DNA of 64,000 nt, taken from NCBI GenBank assembly GCA_944472155.2, contig OX235272.1, forward strand, positions 16,290,354 through 16,354,353, written 5' to 3'. Position 1 is the first letter of the stretch. The number at the start of each line of letters is the position of its first letter. A program made the translations under genes and the position numbers. Source of the DNA: Trichobilharzia szidati. Lineage: Eukaryota; Platyhelminthes; Trematoda; Strigeidida; Schistosomatidae. Positions 45,005-55,580 of this stretch are shown here, piece by piece. The notes under the pieces are model-generated. The model was not told the origin of the DNA and made no database searches. It saw nothing but the letters and a program-made list of their open reading frames with translations.

Positions 45005-45850
45005 CAGAAGGAACCTACCTTCAACTTACAGGCTGCAAATGGAAAACCAATTGCAACCTTTGGTAGGAAATATGTCTATCTGAACGTAGGCTTACGCAAA
45101 CCTATTCAGTGGATTTTCCTTCTCGCTGACGTCACAATGCCCATCATCATCATCATGATTTACTCGTAGACGTCCGCCAAAAACGAGTGATTGACAATAC
45201 TACTAGACTGTCTATCAAAGGCATCACCTACATAGGCCCCAGCTTGTCACTCGTTAAGGTGAAGGTGATAGTCGATTCAACTTTCCAACCGATTGATTGT
45301 TGCCCGTCTAACGATCCACCATGCATAACCAGCAATGTTACGCATCACATCATAACCTCAGGACAACCCGTAACATCTAAAGCATGACGACTCGCTCCTG
45401 ACAAACTACGACTGCCAGATGAGTTTGTTTCTCCCTCTAGCTCCCCATCAGCGGTAGATCACGCCTCATACATCAGCAGGCTTACAAACGCAATGCGTTC
45501 AGTTAAACCTGCTTCCCTTCAACCACAGTCCATAGACGTCTTTGTTCAGCAGTGTTTGAAAACTTCTTCACATGGATTTGTTCGTCGTGACTCTGTGCGT
45601 TGCCCTCTGGAACACCCATACGACGGACCATATAAAGTCATTAAACGTATGGATAAATTCTTTGTCTTAGACACCGTCAGCATCGACCGCCTGAAATCGG
45701 CATACTTAGAAGGCAATCCTATTAGCCTAGAACTGAGCATTCCTAATAATACACGAGTAACCGAATATCCTTTAGTCCTCGCAAATATCACTAGCACGGC
45801 GAAAACCACAGAACCTTCTGTCGAACCCTCAAAGAAAACGCTTTCTTGAC
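45005..45850 (+). mobile_element. Ty3/gypsy remnant: protease and RT start fused to integrase C-terminus
   Basis: Begins in the retroviral-type aspartic protease after the catalytic Asp: GKPIATFGRKYVYLNVGLRK and LLADVTMPI (about 45046-45145). The expected GADFL motif is destroyed by an ATC microsatellite-like run. VIDNTTRLSIKGI follows, then the RT beginning THHIITSGQPVTSKA and RLAPDKL. At about 45408 the frame passes directly into integrase C-terminal sequence: RLPDEFVSPSSS, VFVQQCLKTSSHGFVRR, HPYDGPYKVIKR, then FVLDTVSIDRLKSAYLEG. The RT core, RNase H and integrase catalytic core are missing. One stop lies near 45387. Resembles schistosome gypsy elements such as Boudicca, by recall. Confidence 0.8.
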
Positions 45851-46372
45851 AGAACATGAGATTCCCAGAGTATCTTCATACTAAGTGGTGCGATTTACCC
45901 AACTGTTATTCGTTTATGGTATTTATTATTCTTCCAGACACATCAATTGTTTTTTTATATTGCATCCTGCAACACAAGTGAAAAACTTTTCTATAACCGT
46001 ACATGTTACATCCACTTAAAATTTGATATAAACTTTTTCTCGATGTTCTAATTTTCGCATTATTTTACTGTATGGTAGATGCATATCATTTTTCAAACGT
46101 TATTTTTGGTATATTTTCCTCAACAAGGTTCTTAGCATTCTTCTTTTCTTTTCCAGGTGCGACGGGCACTAAACAAGAAGCATGAGATCCAACGGATAAA
46201 CATCAACCAAGCAATGTACAGACACCCTATTAGCATAGGTAGATGACCAGTAGGCACTCCACCGAGCCACTCGGAATAGTTTCTTTACCGATGAGGAATC
46301 ATCGAGGCTTTTTTACTTTCGGCTGGTTCTGTCTTAGGATCATCACAACCCCACTAGGTGGGGGGAGTGAGC

Positions 46373-46655
46373 TGTAGCGGTAAATAATTCCCCGAAAATT
46401 ATTGACCACAGCACTCATTACTGAACATTGGATGCTGACCTTCACTGTTTAAGGCTTCTGGTCAAGCATCCACGCCTTTTGGTACTCCATCGTGTCACTT
46501 TTTTGCACGACCACTAGCCAACTAAGTAATCATCTCGAACTCCAATTTGGTCCCGAAATATATCTCGTAATTTGGACGGTCAAATATCGTGTTTTGTTGT
46601 GCCTTTGGTCTACGCGGAACGAATCCTAAAGCAGTTGTGGGTAATAAATCTTGCG
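46373..46655 (+). repeat. Probable 3' LTR of the gypsy remnant
   Basis: A purine tract (ggtggggggagtgag, about 46357-46370) precedes TGTAGCGGTAAATAATT, a plausible polypurine tract followed by an LTR starting TG. An aataaat signal lies near 46643. The right end is not fixed because no 5' LTR is present; PLE sequence starts by about 46690. Confidence 0.5.
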
Positions 46656-46689
46656 TTAGTATACTTCGTAGTATCCGTGAACGTCAATA

Positions 46690-47315
46690 CTGTCAGCCTC
46701 TAAATACTGAAAAGGTCTTATTCCAATTCGATGGGCATCTATTGTTGGTATTGTTGATGGTATTGTAATGTGTAGCCTCTTGGGATCACTTTTCGCAAAT
46801 TTATTCTCATGAAGCCTAAAAGCCGGTATTTGCAACAACTTGTACAACAGGTGGGAGTACACTTAAGATATGCTGATAATATTTTTATTGTCTGTGAAAG
46901 CAGATCAAAAGCTGAAGACTCCTTGATTAAATTCAACTCATGCCATCCGAATCTCAACTTCACAACAGAACACGAGGAAAATGGTGCTACTAAATTCCTA
47001 AACATTTCTCAAGTTAAAACGACTGATGGCACATTTTGAAAATCTGTACTTATAAAGTCTTCATTGATAAGACAAGACATACAATTCAAAATTCTTATTT
47101 CAACCCAGTACAAAGGAACTTAATCAGAGCACTATTCAATAGAGCACAAAAAATTGTTCTGATAGTCAAGTTGAGCATGAAAAGCTCTGTAGGATATTTT
47201 ATCTAAGAATGAATATCCCAAGAAGTTCATCTATAATGGAACTAACCCTTGCGAAACCATCCAAACAGTTCCGAGGAAATCTGTCTATATCGATTTTCCA
47301 TTCATCTATCATTCG
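46690..47315 (+). mobile_element. Penelope-like fragment (subfamily of the 37.4 kb copy)
   Basis: Motif B relic DGIVMCSLLGSLFAN (about 46753-46797), a corrupted motif C (RYADNIFIVCES, about 46865-46900; YVDD reads YADN), FNSCHPNLNFTTEHEENGATK, and a broken linker to about 47310 (PCETIQTVPRKSVYIDFP). Confidence 0.7.
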
Positions 47316-47317
47316 GG

Positions 47318-47632
47318 TTACTGGTATCCCTGATTGCGACAGATGTATTTGTGAAGAAGTCGGAAAAGTCGGCGAGCATAAAATCCAGCCCCAACTTCAG
47401 AGTATATGGTGGAGGTATGTATATGGCACACGCACGATATTAAAAAAATACACGATATAAGCAGGTTTTTCAAACACATCAACTGATTTATTAGAAGGTC
47501 ACGAAAGGAAGCTTCCAGTGTTGAATTGCGTTGTAGAATAGAAAGAATATATAGCAAGTTAACCAATAGGTTTCGCAGAAGGTCACCGTAAGGGAACAAT
47601 AATGTAATAATAATAATAATAATAATAAATAT
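47318..47632 (+). mobile_element. PLE family 1 fragment followed by an RTE-type tail
   Basis: From about 47318 the sequence changes to family 1: a degraded motif B region, then WWRYVYGT (catalytic YVDD reads YVYG, about 47408-47430), RFFKHIN and a short stretch of linker. At about 47590 an RTE-type ending, aagggaacaata with (TAA)n, takes over to 47632. Confidence 0.6.
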
Positions 47633-47639
47633 CAGTTGA

Positions 47640-48260
47640 GTCATACCTTAACATCTTCAAGCGATAAATTATCTATGAAAATAAGCAAATAACCTCGGAT
47701 ACTATCAGGGTGTCAATCAATGGAATCACATGAAGCTGTCTGAGCCAGTGAAATACCTGTTCAGTGGAACACTGTCTATATTTCAGTATTGTATAAAGTG
47801 AACAGACTGTTAATCAGCCAATAAAACTACAAGTTTAGTCAGTTATCGTGTTTATCTTTTCTTTTTTCTTATCATCAGTTGATAGACAATCAACTACTAC
47901 TTTAAGTAGTTTAAATACATCAATTTTAATTTTTTTTTTGGTTTTAAACTAGAGCGTGCGTGCACTCTGAAAACAACCTACATTCATTTTTCATTGGTTA
48001 GTCGTTAGTGTTAGTGAGTGAGGCAGATAAAACTGGCTAAATGATGCCTTCATCATATTCAAACTTCTTATTTATGCATGTATGGTGGTGTGCTATAATA
48101 TTTGTGCATGTATCTCATCTGTATGTGATGTGCATCATGTCAAATAATAAACTCGAATAGAGATACACTTACAAGGCATCATGCCACGGATTCAGCAATT
48201 CCTTTCAAATATACTCAGCAGAATTAATTATTGATTACCAAAGCAATCAACAATCGTATC
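47640..48260. promoter_or_regulatory. Region upstream of the signal-peptide exon, no clear element
   Basis: Position upstream of the plus-strand gene suggests promoter and 5' UTR. No TATA-type or trans-splice signal can be singled out in this AT-rich sequence. Confidence 0.2.
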
Positions 48261-48269
48261 ATAAATACT

Positions 48270-48323
48270 ATGTGGACTGCTATTCATATTGTGATTTTAC
48301 TGGTGTTAAGCGGATGCATTACT
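48270..48323 (+). CDS. Exon 1 of a secreted or type I membrane protein (signal peptide)
   Basis: ATG at 48270 opens an 18-codon exon, MWTAIHIVILLVLSGCIT, with a hydrophobic core (IHIVILLVL) and small residues before a likely cleavage site. It ends at a consensus donor, GTAAGT (from 48324), in phase 0. Exon 2 at 55237 also starts in phase 0, giving a mature N-terminus beginning ADVNIT. An in-frame upstream extension with no ATG was noted and ignored. The downstream intron is about 6.9 kb and full of repeats. The signal peptide, donor and phase fit make the call; the link to exon 2 is inference. Confidence 0.6.
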
Positions 48324-48371
48324 GTAAGTGAATACAGTTCTTGGAAATATTCAGAAATTAACCTTTATTTG

Positions 48372-49215
48372 TTATTATTATTCCACTGGGTTCCTAGTAG
48401 AACTGCAACAGCACATTTCCACTTTGTCCGATTCTCTGAAGTCGTCTTAAGATGCCTCCAAGGTTGCCAATAAGCCCGTATTTTTCTTTTCTACCCATGC
48501 TCTCCCCACATGTTACCCTTGGACCGACGCCGAACTTGCTGTATTTTCCGTTCGGGTACCATTCGTGTGATGACCTTTTGTGCAGTGTCACTCAACGGTC
48601 TCCACAATTTGTCCGATTCGTCTCTATTTCCTTCGTCATATTTCCTGAGTTACAGGTATTTGGTAGGTTTCACTGGCGGAGTTCCTTGTCGCTAATCTTT
48701 TCTGGTTGGCTATCTGATCTTGGGTATGCAGCCAGCGAAGGCAGTTGGTGATAAAAGTCTGAAACCTGTTCGGAATGATTTTGGTGACACCAAATCGCTA
48801 AACCATATATAAGGATTAAATGACCTAACATTGGTGTTTGGAATCTCAGTCTTTTTCAATAAGTTGCTTGCACCAGATTTCCAGTTCGACCTCAGATTAT
48901 TGAAGCTCTGTCTCTCCTTCCTGGCTGTCTCTGCCATCCTCATCCAAGCCACCTGTAATTGAAACAATTCTGCATAGATAAGTGAAAGAAGTGGCCTATT
49001 TCAAATTACTGGCGTCGATAGTGATTGCTGGTTGTTGTTGTTGTAGGTTGTTGAGTATCTTCATTACCTGGATCTTCTTTATGTTTACTTGAGGTCATGT
49101 CTACGCTGTCTACTCCTTCGGGTTTATGCACCGTTAGACATAAGTCGTCTGGGATGTCGAAATCTTCCAGAGTCTTCTTGTTAGCCCAACGCAGTCTTGT
49201 CTTCTTGCTCCCCAC
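48372..49215 (-). mobile_element. Divergent RTE-like element (subfamily D) in intron 1
   Basis: The minus strand has KKTLEDFDIPDDLCLTVHK (about 49170-49115), where the FADD box reads IPDD. After that come a QQPTTTTTSNHY segment, ETARKERQSFNNLRSNWK and IPNTNVRSFNPYIWF. The 3' end, inverted, reads ccactgggttcctagtagaac near 48384-48404. It begins about 50 bp past the exon 1 donor and lies opposite to the gene. Confidence 0.7.
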
Positions 49216-49424
49216 TCTCGTTCTGTCGTATAATCCCGGTCAATCTTTGGTAATGATCATACTGTTAACGGAGTGAAGTGTCTAACATCCTGTAATGAAC
49301 TAAGTAATATAATAAAGTCCTGGATGCAAACGTTTTAGTATTCAGTACAGTCAGATATAGGCTAAAATGGTAATATGTTTAGTCACGGGTTGATATTACC
49401 TGGAGAACCATCGGGAAATCGGGA

Positions 49425-49530
49425 TTGGAGCCAGGTGAAGACTTAGCAGAGAACCGAACGCAATGGACACGCACGGCTGAAGCCCTATGTTCCTCTAGGA
49501 ATTAAAGGAAACAATAATAATAATAAGAGA
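49425..49530 (+). mobile_element. RTE subfamily B, 3' tip
   Basis: About 100 bp: gagccaggtgaagacttagc through ttcctctaggaattaaaggaaacaataataataat. Confidence 0.85.
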
Positions 49531-49544
49531 CTTAGCCGTCTACT

Positions 49545-50115
49545 TTTAGGTAGATTGTTTGCTATTCATTGCATAATTGTCAATGTGTTCATTATCCACT
49601 AGATGAGATACAATGACACTATTCATTTTTGTTACTCCTCGTTTCGCAAACCAAACTGGTACATCTTCACCAGTGCATAAAGATAAATTACTCTGAGTGC
49701 CACAAATATAAGTACCTCTGCAGGAGTAGTTGAATTTGCACACAAACACTGATGTGTCCGTTTATGGTGTAATTTATTTTCAGTGAATTGTGTCAGTATG
49801 GTTTTGTTTGAGTTATTGACGTGCAGTTCTGAAGTACTAAGAATTCTTTCAATTGATCTAATCAACCTGAGACTTAGTATTTCACTGGTTAAATCTCTTT
49901 TAACCAGCACTCTTAATTAAGGTTTTTCCACACTCACCATATTCCGCTATATATTTTATCAGCTTTTTAGAAATATACGTCTTTACAAAATTGATAGGAT
50001 AACCATTTTGTAGTAGGGTACTTTGAAGGTTTACAGTATCATCTTCAATACAATCCTCAGTAAATGAGCGTCTAATTCTGTGACTTAGACGGCTAATTGG
50101 ATTTCGGTTAGACAG
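49545..50115 (-). mobile_element. Penelope-like element, family 3 (linker and GIY-YIG)
   Basis: On the minus strand, from about 50110: LSHRIRRSFTEDCIEDDTVN, LQNGYPINFVKTYI, a broken linker, then LVKRDLTSEILSLRLIRSIERI, TQFTENKLHHKRTHQCL and the nuclease. That part reads CKFNYSCRGTYI (about 49735-49700) with CGT in place of GRT, GEDVPVWF, and SVIVSHLVDNEHIDNYA. It differs from families 1 and 2 and is closer in pattern to classic Penelope. Frameshifted. Confidence 0.75.
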
Positions 50116-50480
50116 TATAGGTATGAAAATTTTAAGGAATAGCTACAATGTCCCTTCCACGTCTCTATCCTGGAGATATTTCCCCGTAAGCACTTCGTCT
50201 TGCTAGGCTTTTCAAACACAGGATCATTGATGAACTAAATTTCAGAAGAATTCACTCTAATGTTCTTCAGCAGTTTAACAGCACGTTTTATTTTATCAAC
50301 CAGTTCAATAAGCTTAAAAAGTTTAGTCACGTGAAAATTATACACAAGAATTGCTACAGGTCACGGGACTGAAATTATAAAACAATTTGCTTCATTTGTT
50401 CTTTCTATATTTTGGCTTTTCTAAATGTCGGTAATTTTTACTTCATTTCTGTTTTCGCCTTTTAGTAATTGATTTCTTAT
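50116..50480. other. No gene recognised
   Basis: AT-rich stretch between two minus-strand PLE fragments. It may hold 5' sequence of family 3, but no motif was recognised. Confidence 0.4.
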
Positions 50481-50484
50481 GGTT

Positions 50485-51205
50485 CCATATTAGTTTGTTT
50501 ATTAGATATATCACACAGTCAGTGAAACAGTATTATTTACTGGATGACACAGTTTCGAACAAAATTTATTGTTCATAATCATTCCATCAATTGTAATCAC
50601 ACGACTTTGACACTTGAGTTTTATAGTTTTCTTTGTTTTCTCCTATTTGTCGTTGGGGTAGTAGAATTTTCCAGATATCTGGGTGGACAGGTGATGAATC
50701 ATTCCTATTACATGTATTTGCAGTTGATTCGATAAACAAAGCTTCTGTTATCAATCTCTCCCTATACCCTGTGACATTAGATTTTAAAACTGTCATCCTA
50801 TCCATCATCCTATTGTATGGTTGTGTGTAACTGCATGTAGTGCTATAGCTGAACTATTCTCTAGATTTCTTATCTTATTTGGGTCAACCAATCTAGATTT
50901 TGCTAAGTTTTTATGTTCCGCTAGTCTGACTGCCCCTGTTCTACTAGTTTGACCTATGTATTTGACCTGACAATCATTGCAGGCAGGGTATTAGATAAAC
51001 TAAATTGTTTTGTTTTAAAGCTCTACAGGATTGATCCTTTAACCGACAAAGCTTGTTTCTAATTGAGTTTGTGGGCGGTTGAATGCCAGCCACTTTTATT
51101 CCTGCCTTGTTAAGAATTCTGCGTAAGGCTTCCGAGGTTCCTTCCTTGTATGGAATTACTACTGATGATTTAGATTCCTTATTGTTCAGTAGTTGAAACA
51201 ACTGT
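50485..51205 (-). mobile_element. Penelope-like element, family 1, 3' part in intron 1
   Basis: Closely matches the second half of the 4.5-6.2 kb copy in inverse orientation: NNKESKSSVVIPYKEGTSEA (about 51193-51134), NKAGIKVAGIQ, IRNKLCRLKDQSC, a GIY-YIG relic, then SNVTGYRERLITEALFIES and SSPVHPDIWKILLPQR. The 3' UTR includes atactgtttcactgactgtg inverted (about 50516-50535). 5' truncated at about 51205. Confidence 0.85.
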
Positions 51206-52390
51206 TAAAGTGGCCTTCACAATTTAGTGTCGTGTGTCCAAAATTTAAATTCATGATCAAATTTTTAGGTATCCAGTTTATATTGTACGTATGTATCACA
51301 GATTATAGGAGCGAATAAAGGTACAAAGTTTTATTTTGTAGTGCAATATATTTAAATTTTCGTTTTTAGCTTGTTCCAGATATATTTGACGCGAGAATGT
51401 CAAAATTCAACGGAGTGTGCGTTAGGGTGTGTGCGTGATAGAATTGATCAATTGAACTTGTTTACTTTTAAATAATTTGTCTATGAAAAAAGAGTATTTA
51501 GACTAGTGCTGGTGTGTGTGTGTGTGTGTTGTGTGCATGTTCACGGGTGTGAATACAAACCGAATCATCAGTGAAAAACTAAAATTTATTTCACCATTGT
51601 TTATGTGTGGATTATTGCATTACACATTACACAAACTAACTGATATTTCAAAATTAGTTTTAAGCAGTGAACGAACACAACTGTGATGCAGAATAATGCA
51701 GTTCACTTCAGAATAAAGTGGAGGAAGATTTCTAGATCAGTTGGATGTGTTCGTGTTAATACTGTTTTGTCTGAATTAATTGAATGAATTAAGTGCGAAG
51801 CTTTCAGTGTCCTTATTCCCTAGACGACATCTTACGATGCAGTTTGAATTAAAACATCCACCTATAGAGAACAAAATGATGGTTCATTAGAAGAATCTGT
51901 ACACTGATGGTGCAAGACTAAAGTCTCAGTGAGAATGCCATCATCATTTACTGGGAATACTGGTGCAACCGGCTGGTAAGCTCCTGAAAGTACAAAACGC
52001 TTATCCTGGATTCCCCTACTAGTTATCATCAATTTGAAAACAAAAAATCTGTCTAGAGTTTTACTTTTAATCTGAATGTTACAAAGAAATTAGCAATCAT
52101 AATATGTGTGTGTTACGAAATCATTGTGACGTCATTTGAACATCTCCCCTCAGCGGATAAACAGCACAAAACAGTAGTCATTGTAGCTGAATAGCTGAGT
52201 AGTAGTAGTATCTCTGGTTGATCGATATCACTCACTCACTCACTCAGTGTTACAGTGAGAGACATAAATTGGAATATCTGATGAAACGGATAGTGTTTCT
52301 CCAAGGTTGTGAATACTCTTCATGTTGACAAGTTCCATCAAGCTTCAAATCTATGCTCATATCTTCCAACCATGTTACATCAATTCAGAG
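51206..52390. other. Intron 1 sequence, no gene recognised
   Basis: AT-rich. The stretch near 52003-52030 (cctggattcccctactagtt) resembles 4370-4395, suggesting another low-copy repeat. An (ACTC)n-type run lies near 52229-52245. Confidence 0.4.
51511..51531. repeat. (GT)n microsatellite
   Basis: About ten GT units within intron 1. Confidence 0.9.
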
Positions 52391-52394
52391 AATA

Positions 52395-52680
52395 AGCTAG
52401 TGACCACTGTAGATGGATTGATCATACGATGAAGACACCCTCCGGGGTGACATTGTACACCAGGTCCTTGAGTGGAAACTGGAATTGGAATCAAGCGATG
52501 AGTTGGACGTCCGAGGGAGACACCAAGCAGATTGTGTGAGCAGGAGACAAGAGCAAATTGGTCAGTTGTAAAGCCAGCTAAAGTAGAATGAAGAGAAGAC
52601 GATGAAATGAAGAGATATATTGTTGAAACTCTGTATTCCACTCGGAACACACAGGATTATTAAATAATAACAGTGACTAA
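52395..52680 (+). mobile_element. Divergent RTE-like 3' end in intron 1
   Basis: Shows the RTE 3' plan: gtagatggattgatcatac, gggtgacattgtacaccagg, gatgagttggacgtccgagg, then ctctgtattccactcggaac and a ttaaataataa tail. It is diverged from A and B. Confidence 0.65.
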
Positions 52681-53470
52681 CGAATGAAGACTGTTTGACT
52701 GTTTTTCAAACATATGCTGAACATTTCTTCTGAAATATCCCTATACTGGTTTAAGAAACGGTGATATAAAATATCTGACTGTGATGACTGTAAGTGATAG
52801 ATACGTTATGAAACTAGAATGAACTGTTGTGTCGTTTTAGTAACTGTACTAGAGAGATTTCATCGCTATGTCACCTTCAGTGAAGCTATACAATATAAAG
52901 ATTTCATTTTGCTAGTATCGACTGGGACAGTGATTAAGTATTAGGCAGTTTCGTTCGTTATTATACATGAGTGATGACACAGAATTTAACCGTGAGTAAG
53001 TAGAGCTACCTGAACCAATGAGATTAAAAGTGGTGTGACAGTTGTTCAAATTATTGATTGAATCATTCGATTAACAGACAGTCAATTTGCCAAGTATAAG
53101 GTTACAGATTGGTGTTAGTACAGTAGAAAACATTTAGTTATACTGTCAACAGTGATAAAAAAGTAAGAAACGTTGTCCTGCATAGTAAAACAAGCACACA
53201 GTAAATATGTTTCAGGTGAAACATATCTGAAACCTCGAAGGAACTTATGTCCCATAGGAGACAAACGTTGTTATTTATACACTTTTAAGGTTAACTACAA
53301 ACAAACACGTGAACATAGTGACAACAAATAAGTATTAGTTTGAACAAATCTACGATCTGTAAGTTTTGTAAGTGATAATAATCGGCTAACTTTATTATAT
53401 GGCATTTAGTGGACTGTAGTCGTACAGCGACGTTGAGCAAAAGCTTTATAGTTATCAATAAGCAAAGTAA
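52681..53470. other. Intron 1 sequence, no gene recognised
   Basis: AT-rich. No motif was recognised. Confidence 0.45.
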
Positions 53471-53477
53471 TAAGAAT

Positions 53478-53990
53478 GTTTTTACGAGCTGATCACGGAT
53501 TGATATCAGTTAGAGAATCATTGAGAACCAAGGAGTACTGGAGAGCTGCTGTTTCACCCTAGTTTGTGACTCCTCACCAGTGGGCACCCACTGGGGTTCG
53601 AACCCAGGACCCACCGGTACAAGGCAAGCTCGTATACCATTCAGCCACTGGGACCTGATTCAGTGGCCAGCCCATAAATTCTAACTTCTACCATCTTGTG
53701 ATTTCACCGTGACTAGCAACAAATGTCATCGGTGGGAACTCGCATACTCTCTCTCTCCGACAGGATGGACCTTACTTGTCACGACTTCTCACTATAACTC
53801 CAAGAAACTCCGTCCTGTAGCAAGTCACTCACCAGCGAGCATCAGATTAATTTTCACGAGTTGGTTTGCAAAGATCAGTTTTGTTTTTGTTTTACGAGTT
53901 TTCGATGGTTCTCTAACCGATATCAATCCGTGATCAACTTGTAAAAAGAAAAAAACTAATCCTTACAAACCAACTAACTATAGAAAGTTT
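53478..53990. repeat. tRNA-like repeat family 2 with inverted 3'-end duplication
   Basis: A long minus-strand copy (53481 to about 53870) includes the B box (inverted ggttcgaacccaggacc, 53594-53611) and the A-box region (inverted gctcgtataccattcagcca). A plus-strand piece of its 3' end (about 53903-53990, gatggttctctaaccgatat then caacttgtaaaa) lies at its right side. The two ends are inverse complements over more than 40 bp with a few mismatches. Confidence 0.7.
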
Positions 53991-53999
53991 ATAATTGTA

Positions 54000-54725
54000 T
54001 AATTTCTAACATTAAAACTCCATTTTATGTGTTAGTTAGTTTGTACTTTGATGAATATTATTCACTTCTGAATGACATTAACCGATTATCATCACTCCCT
54101 GCTTATAGATCATCTATTTATGTTGAAATTGATATTTATATTTGTTGTTACAATGTTCATGTGCTTGTACGTATTTAACGTATTTAAGAGGGAAATGTAT
54201 GAATAACAAAGTTTGTAGGCTATTCAGCTGACATTCAGTCCTATCGAAATTCATGAATTCATCAGATACTGCATTTTCTCAAAAATAACTATTTCCTTGC
54301 TGCCTGAAAGAAAAAATGTTTTCAAACTCTATCTTATCAACCAACTTCCCACCTTATTACATCATGTTTTATTAGCCTAGTAACTTTGTTAACTTTGCAC
54401 TCCTCTTTTCTAAGATTGATGGATTCGATGAAGTATTTCATATTGAATTATTTCATAACCCAATTTGGTTACCGCTTCATGTTTCATTCTGATTGCAATC
54501 ACAAAAATATTTTGTAGCAGGTCACATTGTTATTATTATTATTATTAGTGGTTATTGGAATGAGTATTGGTACTAGCATTCACACATGTTGTTTCAAAAC
54601 CGTAAATACATAGTTCTACATTTTAAGAAAAAGGGTTTCTTTGTTAAATGCTGAGGTTGCAACATACCCTTTCGCTCAGGCAACCCAGTTAGTTATCCAG
54701 AGTTCCCAATTAGTGTAGATAGATA
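54000..54725. other. Intron 1 sequence, no gene recognised
   Basis: AT-rich with a (TTA)n run near 54529-54547. Confidence 0.45.
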
Positions 54726-54729
54726 GTCA

Positions 54730-55030
54730 CTTTTCAAGAGTTAGCTTGTAGAGATTTGATTGGTTTCAAGCTTGATAAAAAAAATGACTTCAGAAAGAGA
54801 ACTACTACTGAAAACAGCTGAATGTCGGACAGCCCCTATTTGTCCTAGTTCAGAACTCCTCAGTGCAGTACGCATCCGTGACCCTACCAGCGATGGAAAC
54901 CAGCACTTCCAGGTTATGAATACGAGCTCGTCGATCATTCAGACACTTAAACCGGAGTCCAATGGCTTATAAATTCTAACTTCTGTAAATTCCCGATATT
55001 CATGCGACAGTCAGCCAATGTCACCAGCGA
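54730..55030 (-). repeat. tRNA-like repeat family 2, diverged copy
   Basis: Minus-strand order preserved: ttagcttgtagagatttgat, agaaagagaactactactg, gtcctagttcagaactcctc, a degraded tRNA-like block, ccaatggcttataaattctaac. The B box is lost. Confidence 0.5.
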
Positions 55031-55154
55031 GTCATTCTGTTGAATCGATGTTTGATAAACTGTAGAAAATAACTATAATAGTCATAAGATTGAAATAATG
55101 AGTTTTAGAATGACTCATATTAGCGATTCTATGCTTTATTGTGTGTGTGCCGTT

Positions 55155-55200
55155 TAGGCTGTATTTTCCACTAGGAACTCCAGGAATGAATAATAATAAT
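55155..55200 (+). repeat. RTE-type 3' tip
   Basis: tgtattttccactaggaact followed by a TAATAATAA tail, resembling the A-type end; too short for firm assignment. Confidence 0.4.
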
Positions 55201-55236
55201 ATTCTGTTGTTGTTTTTTCTCTATTACGTTCTATAG

Positions 55237-55382
55237 GCTGATGTCAATATAACTTATGTGGTGAGAAACTATCAAAACCCGTATAATTTGGATAGTCGAT
55301 TAAGAAAATGTGAAGCGTTGAATGTTTTCGGTGATCATTGTGATCCTTTTTTTCATTTCGCTGCCTACACATCAACAAAGAA
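55237..55382 (+). CDS. Exon 2 of the secreted or type I membrane protein
   Basis: A strong acceptor (T-rich tract ending ttctatag at 55236) and a consensus donor (GTGAGT from 55383) bound 146 nt. In phase 0 it reads ADVNITYVVRNYQNPYNLDS, then RLRKC, FGDHCDPFFHF and AAYTSTK, ending in a split codon (AA|A). It has an N-glycosylation site (NIT) and two cysteines (protein residues 43 and 53). A short extracellular strand-rich segment right after a signal peptide, with a NP..LDS.xR.C...CDPFF pattern, faintly recalls the MNNL domain of Delta/Jagged ligands. That domain usually has more cysteines, so the family is unproven. Clearly not retroelement-derived. Confidence 0.75.
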
Positions 55383-55489
55383 GTGAGTTGTAAACATTCC
55401 TTCAGACTAATTCAATTCTATTTTTGTTGTTGTTGTTGTATTTTTTCTGTTTTTGATTCCCACTGATAAGGCTCATTTGATAAGTTACT

Positions 55490-55580
55490 GGTTTATTCAT
55501 GAGCTGATGTCGGTTAGAGAACGGATAGAAAGTCAGGGAGTATTGGACAACTGTTTCTTCCTAGCTTGGGACTCTTCAGA
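55490..55580 (-). repeat. Short fragment of tRNA-like repeat family 2
   Basis: Inverted 3' end only: catgagctgatgtcggttag, gggagtattggacaactg, cctagcttgggactcttc. Lies within intron 2. Confidence 0.6.
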
